Origin: JBCDBH01 sp039184055
Lineage (GTDB): Bacteria > Acidobacteriota > Thermoanaerobaculia > Multivoradales > J023
Assembly (NCBI GenBank): GCA_039184055.1
Contig: JBCDBH010000001.1
Span: 1 to 63,389 of the forward strand
Reading direction: 5' to 3'
DNA length: 63,389 nt
Shown: one piece after another, positions 60,756 to 63,389 of the stretch
How positions within the stretch are numbered: the first letter of the stretch is position 1
Layout: every line of letters begins with the position of its first letter
Position numbers and translations under genes: made by a program
The notes under the pieces: generated by a model
Told to the model about the DNA's origin: nothing
The model's input: only the letters and a program-made list of their open reading frames with translations
Databases searched by the model: none

Positions 60756-61848
60756 GCTCGCGGTAGAGGGCTTCGTAGCGTTCGGTCATGCGGTCGACAT
60801 GAAAGTCGGCGAGAAAGCGTTCGCGTGCCGCGTCGCCCAGGCGGGCGCGGAGGCTGGCGTCGCTGGCGATACGGCCGATGGCGTTGGCGAGGGCGATGAC
60901 GTCTTGGCTCGGTACGAGCAGGCCTTCGCGGTCGTGACGGATGGCTTCGGGAATGCCGCCCACCGCCGTGGCGACGATCGGGCGGGCCGCCGCCATGGCT
61001 TCGAGCAGGGCGATCGGTAGGCCTTCGAAGAGCGAGCTGAAGGCGACGGCGTCGAGCACCGGGAGCAGATCGGGGACGTCGCTGCGTCTGCCGGCGAAGA
61101 CCACGCCGTCGTTGGCGCCGAGCTCGTCGACGGTTTTTTCGAGCCGGGTGCGTTCGTCGCCGTCGCCGATCAACACCAGCTGCAGATCGCAATGCACCCG
61201 TTCACGGGTGCGATGCACGGCTTCGATCAACAGGTGGTAGGCCTTGATGCCGACGATGCGACCGATGGCGCCGATCACCACGGCTCCCGGTCGCACGCCG
61301 AGTGAGGTGCGTCGGGTCGTGCGGGTCGCTTCGTCGAGCTCGACCGGCGCTGGAAAGTCGATGCCGTTGGCGATGGTCTGGATGTCGGCGGCGGCGTCGC
61401 CGACCGCGCGGCGATACGAGCCGTGGACAAAACCGGCACAGGCCACGGTGGCGTCGGCGCGCTGGAGCAAGAATGTGTAGCCGCGTCGTTGCCAGCCGGA
61501 ACGCGCTTCGGCGGCGCTGTGCAGGGTCATCATCATCGGCACGCCGAGCCCACGCGCCGCGAAGTAGGCGTGAAGCGAATCCCCGAAGAGATGACCGTGG
61601 ACGAGATCGATGTCGTCTTCACGCATCGCTCGCCGCAACGCCCGTACCCACAAGGGATCGAATTTGGGGATGCGCCGGGGCACGAGACGCACCGTGGCGC
61701 CCGCCGCTTCGATCGGCGGTTGCGAGATTCCCCCGTGACAGGAGTAGACGACGTGCTCGACGTCTGGGCTGGCGGCGCCGACGATTCCTTTGATCACCTG
61801 TTGCGCGCCACCGAGACCGAGCCCGTGGATGCTGTGGCCAATCTTCAT
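60712..61848 (-). CDS. Glycosyltransferase family 4 protein
   Basis: A 378-residue GT4 enzyme. HSIHGLGLGGAQQVIKGIV is the N-terminal glycine loop. The C-terminal half has GAIGRIVGIKAYHLLIEAV and SSLFEGLPIALLEAMAAARP (EX7E-type motif). It is similar in layout to the enzyme at 55074. The start 61848 (MKIGHS) is chosen because the fold begins there; an in-frame ATG at 61896 would add 16 residues without similarity. The 3' end overlaps the opposed GH25 gene. The donor sugar is unknown. Confidence 0.82.
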   Translation of the reverse strand: MKIGHSIHGLGLGGAQQVIKGIVGAASPDVEHVVYSCHGGISQPPIEAAGATVRLVPRRIPKFDPLWVRALRRAMREDDIDLVHGHLFGDSLHAYFAARGLGVPMMMTLHSAAEARSGWQRRGYTFLLQRADATVACAGFVHGSYRRAVGDAAADIQTIANGIDFPAPVELDEATRTTRRTSLGVRPGAVVIGAIGRIVGIKAYHLLIEAVHRTRERVHCDLQLVLIGDGDERTRLEKTVDELGANDGVVFAGRRSDVPDLLPVLDAVAFSSLFEGLPIALLEAMAAARPIVATAVGGIPEAIRHDREGLLVPSQDVIALANAIGRIASDASLRARLGDAARERFLADFHVDRMTERYEALYRELTGSPRDAAPRTNR

Positions 61849-61975
61849 GGCAGGTCCGTGAAACCATCGCTCCCGAAAGTGCCCCCGAGGGGCCATGCTA
61901 TTCTGCGAAAGACGCCTTCATTGTAATGCTTTTCACGTCGACTCCATCCGTTCCTTCCGACTCCATCCTCGTGGT

Positions 61976-63389
61976 ATGACGATTTCCATCCAGCGTTTCT
62001 TGTCTGCACTTTCCAGAGTCTTCGCGGCCATTCCCGTGGCACTCGTCTCGGTCTTCTCTCTTTTCTTCGTCGGCTGTGGCGATTCGGTCGAGACACCGGT
62101 CGCCGAGATCGTGGAAGCGGCACCCTTGGTTGCGTTTGACGACGCCGTGGCCGGCTACCAACCGCGCGCCTGTGGCTTCGATCTCGACGATGACGGTGTG
62201 CGGGGCGGTGCGTCCGATTGCGCGATATGCGATGGCACCACCACCGATCCCGATGGGGACGGCGTCGACGAGGACCTGATCTACGTCGATTGCGCGGCGG
62301 GAACCGACACGCCCACCTGTGGCACCGCCGCCGAGCCGTGTGGCAGCCTGGCGCACGCCTGGACTGTGATCGCCGATGGCGCGGCCGACGGAGCCGAAGA
62401 CATCGTTTGTTTTCGTGGCACGTGCGATACCGAGAAGCTGACGCCGTTCGGCGGCGTGGCCGGTACCGCCAAGCATGACGGCTTTGCCTACCCTCGCGAT
62501 CCGGCGATGCTGGTCGGCTGGGATCACGATGGCGACGCGATCTATCCGCCGGCCGATGTCGACGATGTGGCGGTGCTCACGGGTTCGGGGGTCGCGTTGC
62601 TGCTCGACGCCCAGGACGACTACCTCGAGCTGGCTCATTTCACCGCGTCCGGCTATGGCCGCACCGAGGATCCGAAGGGCGACGCCGATCCGCGCGACAG
62701 CGGATTCCTACGCGTGCAGGGCGGTGGTGACGATCCCGGTGCGCTCGAGCATCTCTACGTTCACGACGTGGTGCTCGCCGAGATCAACCGCGGGCGTAAG
62801 AGCGACGCCCGGGTGGTGACGCTCGATCTGACCTCGGCGGTGCGACCGGTGTCGTGGGCGTTCGAGAATCTCGACGTGATCGACAACGGTGGCTGGTTCG
62901 TGCTCGGTGTCGGCCCCGATGCCGCGCCCGACGCCGGACCGCTGCGTTTCCGTCATCTCACCCGTACGACGCTCGGTTGCAACGTCGACGATTGCGCCAC
63001 CGGCGCCGCCTCGACCGCCTTCTTTCTTCGGGGCTACTTCACCGGTATCGACATTCTCGACTCGGTGTGGGACGCCAACGTCGGAGCGTGGCAGCCCAAG
63101 CCCACCGGTGGTCCACCGGGCGCGCGCTTCGTCGCCGCCGCGCCGTGTGCGCAGACCTGGCGGATCGAGCGTAACGAGGTGATCGACTACAAGAACGCGT
63201 TGGTGGTGCAGCCGTATATCGCCGGTCGCTGTGACGGCGCGGGGGCGCGTCCGGTCCACGGCGTCACCTTCGCCGACAACGTCGTACGCAACGGCTACGA
63301 GCCCTGGGCCTATGGTGACGTCCCGGTACGGATCGAGGCCGGTGGTGAGCTCGCGGGCGAGACGTTGGGTCTTGCCGACGCCGGGGACG
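61976..63389 (+). CDS. Large secreted lipoprotein, beta-helix-like, N-terminal part (partial)
   Basis: An open frame of at least 471 codons runs from ATG 61976 to the right edge of the window without a stop. It begins with a basic hydrophobic signal (QRFLSALSRVFAAIPVALV) and lipobox VGC, then repeated Asp-rich segments (DLDDDGV, DPDGDGVDED) like calcium-binding thrombospondin-type-3 or dockerin loops. The rest has Gly/Asp-rich strand repeats with CGSLAHAW, typical of parallel beta-helix (DUF1565/pectate-lyase-like) proteins. It is probably a surface protein binding or cutting polysaccharide. No strong ribosome-binding site is visible. The C-terminus lies outside. Confidence 0.7.
   Translation, partial: MTISIQRFLSALSRVFAAIPVALVSVFSLFFVGCGDSVETPVAEIVEAAPLVAFDDAVAGYQPRACGFDLDDDGVRGGASDCAICDGTTTDPDGDGVDEDLIYVDCAAGTDTPTCGTAAEPCGSLAHAWTVIADGAADGAEDIVCFRGTCDTEKLTPFGGVAGTAKHDGFAYPRDPAMLVGWDHDGDAIYPPADVDDVAVLTGSGVALLLDAQDDYLELAHFTASGYGRTEDPKGDADPRDSGFLRVQGGGDDPGALEHLYVHDVVLAEINRGRKSDARVVTLDLTSAVRPVSWAFENLDVIDNGGWFVLGVGPDAAPDAGPLRFRHLTRTTLGCNVDDCATGAASTAFFLRGYFTGIDILDSVWDANVGAWQPKPTGGPPGARFVAAAPCAQTWRIERNEVIDYKNALVVQPYIAGRCDGAGARPVHGVTFADNVVRNGYEPWAYGDVPVRIEAGGELAGETLGLADAGD

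Overview
The window reads as chromosomal DNA from a free-living, GC-rich, Gram-negative-type bacterium. The best guess is an acidobacterium (Thermoanaerobaculia/Holophagae-like). This is inference from gene content: paired DUF1800/DUF1501 proteins, Ser/Thr protein kinases, DUF3857-transglutaminase-TPR and winged-helix-TPR proteins, a DUF4097 protein, and a metalloprotease whose C-terminal domain I associate with that phylum. Many signal peptides, lipoboxes and two Tat signals show a large exported proteome. I see no phage, insertion sequence, CRISPR or rRNA; the only RNA gene found is tRNA-Ala(CGC).

Layout. 0-12.9 kb: end of an M16-like peptidase, a CorC-type membrane protein, two SxxK serine hydrolases, two AraC regulators, an AlbA_2/HATPase regulator, a transglutaminase-like protein, a lipoprotein amidase and a group II PLP decarboxylase. 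13-18 kb: a BNR lipoprotein, the tRNA, a Tat-exported tyrosinase, a periplasmic binding protein and a lipoprotein that repeats the tyrosinase C-terminal domain as a stand-alone protein. 18.3-25.9 kb: DUF1501/DUF1800 pair and a 1371-residue DUF3857 protein. 26-28 kb: alpha/beta hydrolase coupled to NDH-2.

28-33.6 kb (minus strand): an overlapping operon of metal ABC ATPase, permease, a histone-deacetylase-fold enzyme with a long extra C-terminal domain, and a polytopic GT-C-like membrane protein, behind a good sigma-70-like promoter. 33.85-38.5 kb (plus strand): a kinase with an N-terminal receiver-like domain translationally coupled to two STAND-type NTPases. This is the best candidate here for an undescribed signalling system.

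38.5-46 kb: VanZ-like protein, DUF4097 repeat protein, a small repeat protein, a fused E1 alpha-beta 2-oxoacid dehydrogenase and a propionyl/acetyl-CoA synthetase-like enzyme. 46-54.9 kb: a DUF433/DUF5615 toxin-antitoxin pair, several small secreted proteins, a winged-helix-TPR regulator coupled to an ATP-grasp protein, a DUF1214-like protein, a matrixin-like protease and a DUF4351 remnant. 55-61.9 kb (minus strand): a surface-polysaccharide cluster (three GT4 enzymes, CapK-like ligase, polysaccharide deacetylase) interrupted by an opposing GH25 lysozyme. The window ends inside a beta-helix-like lipoprotein gene.

Genes are tightly packed: many same-strand pairs use ATGA or TGATG overlaps, six convergent pairs overlap at their 3' ends, and one divergent pair appears to share a single Shine-Dalgarno block. 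All functions are assigned by reading motifs; nothing was searched against a database.
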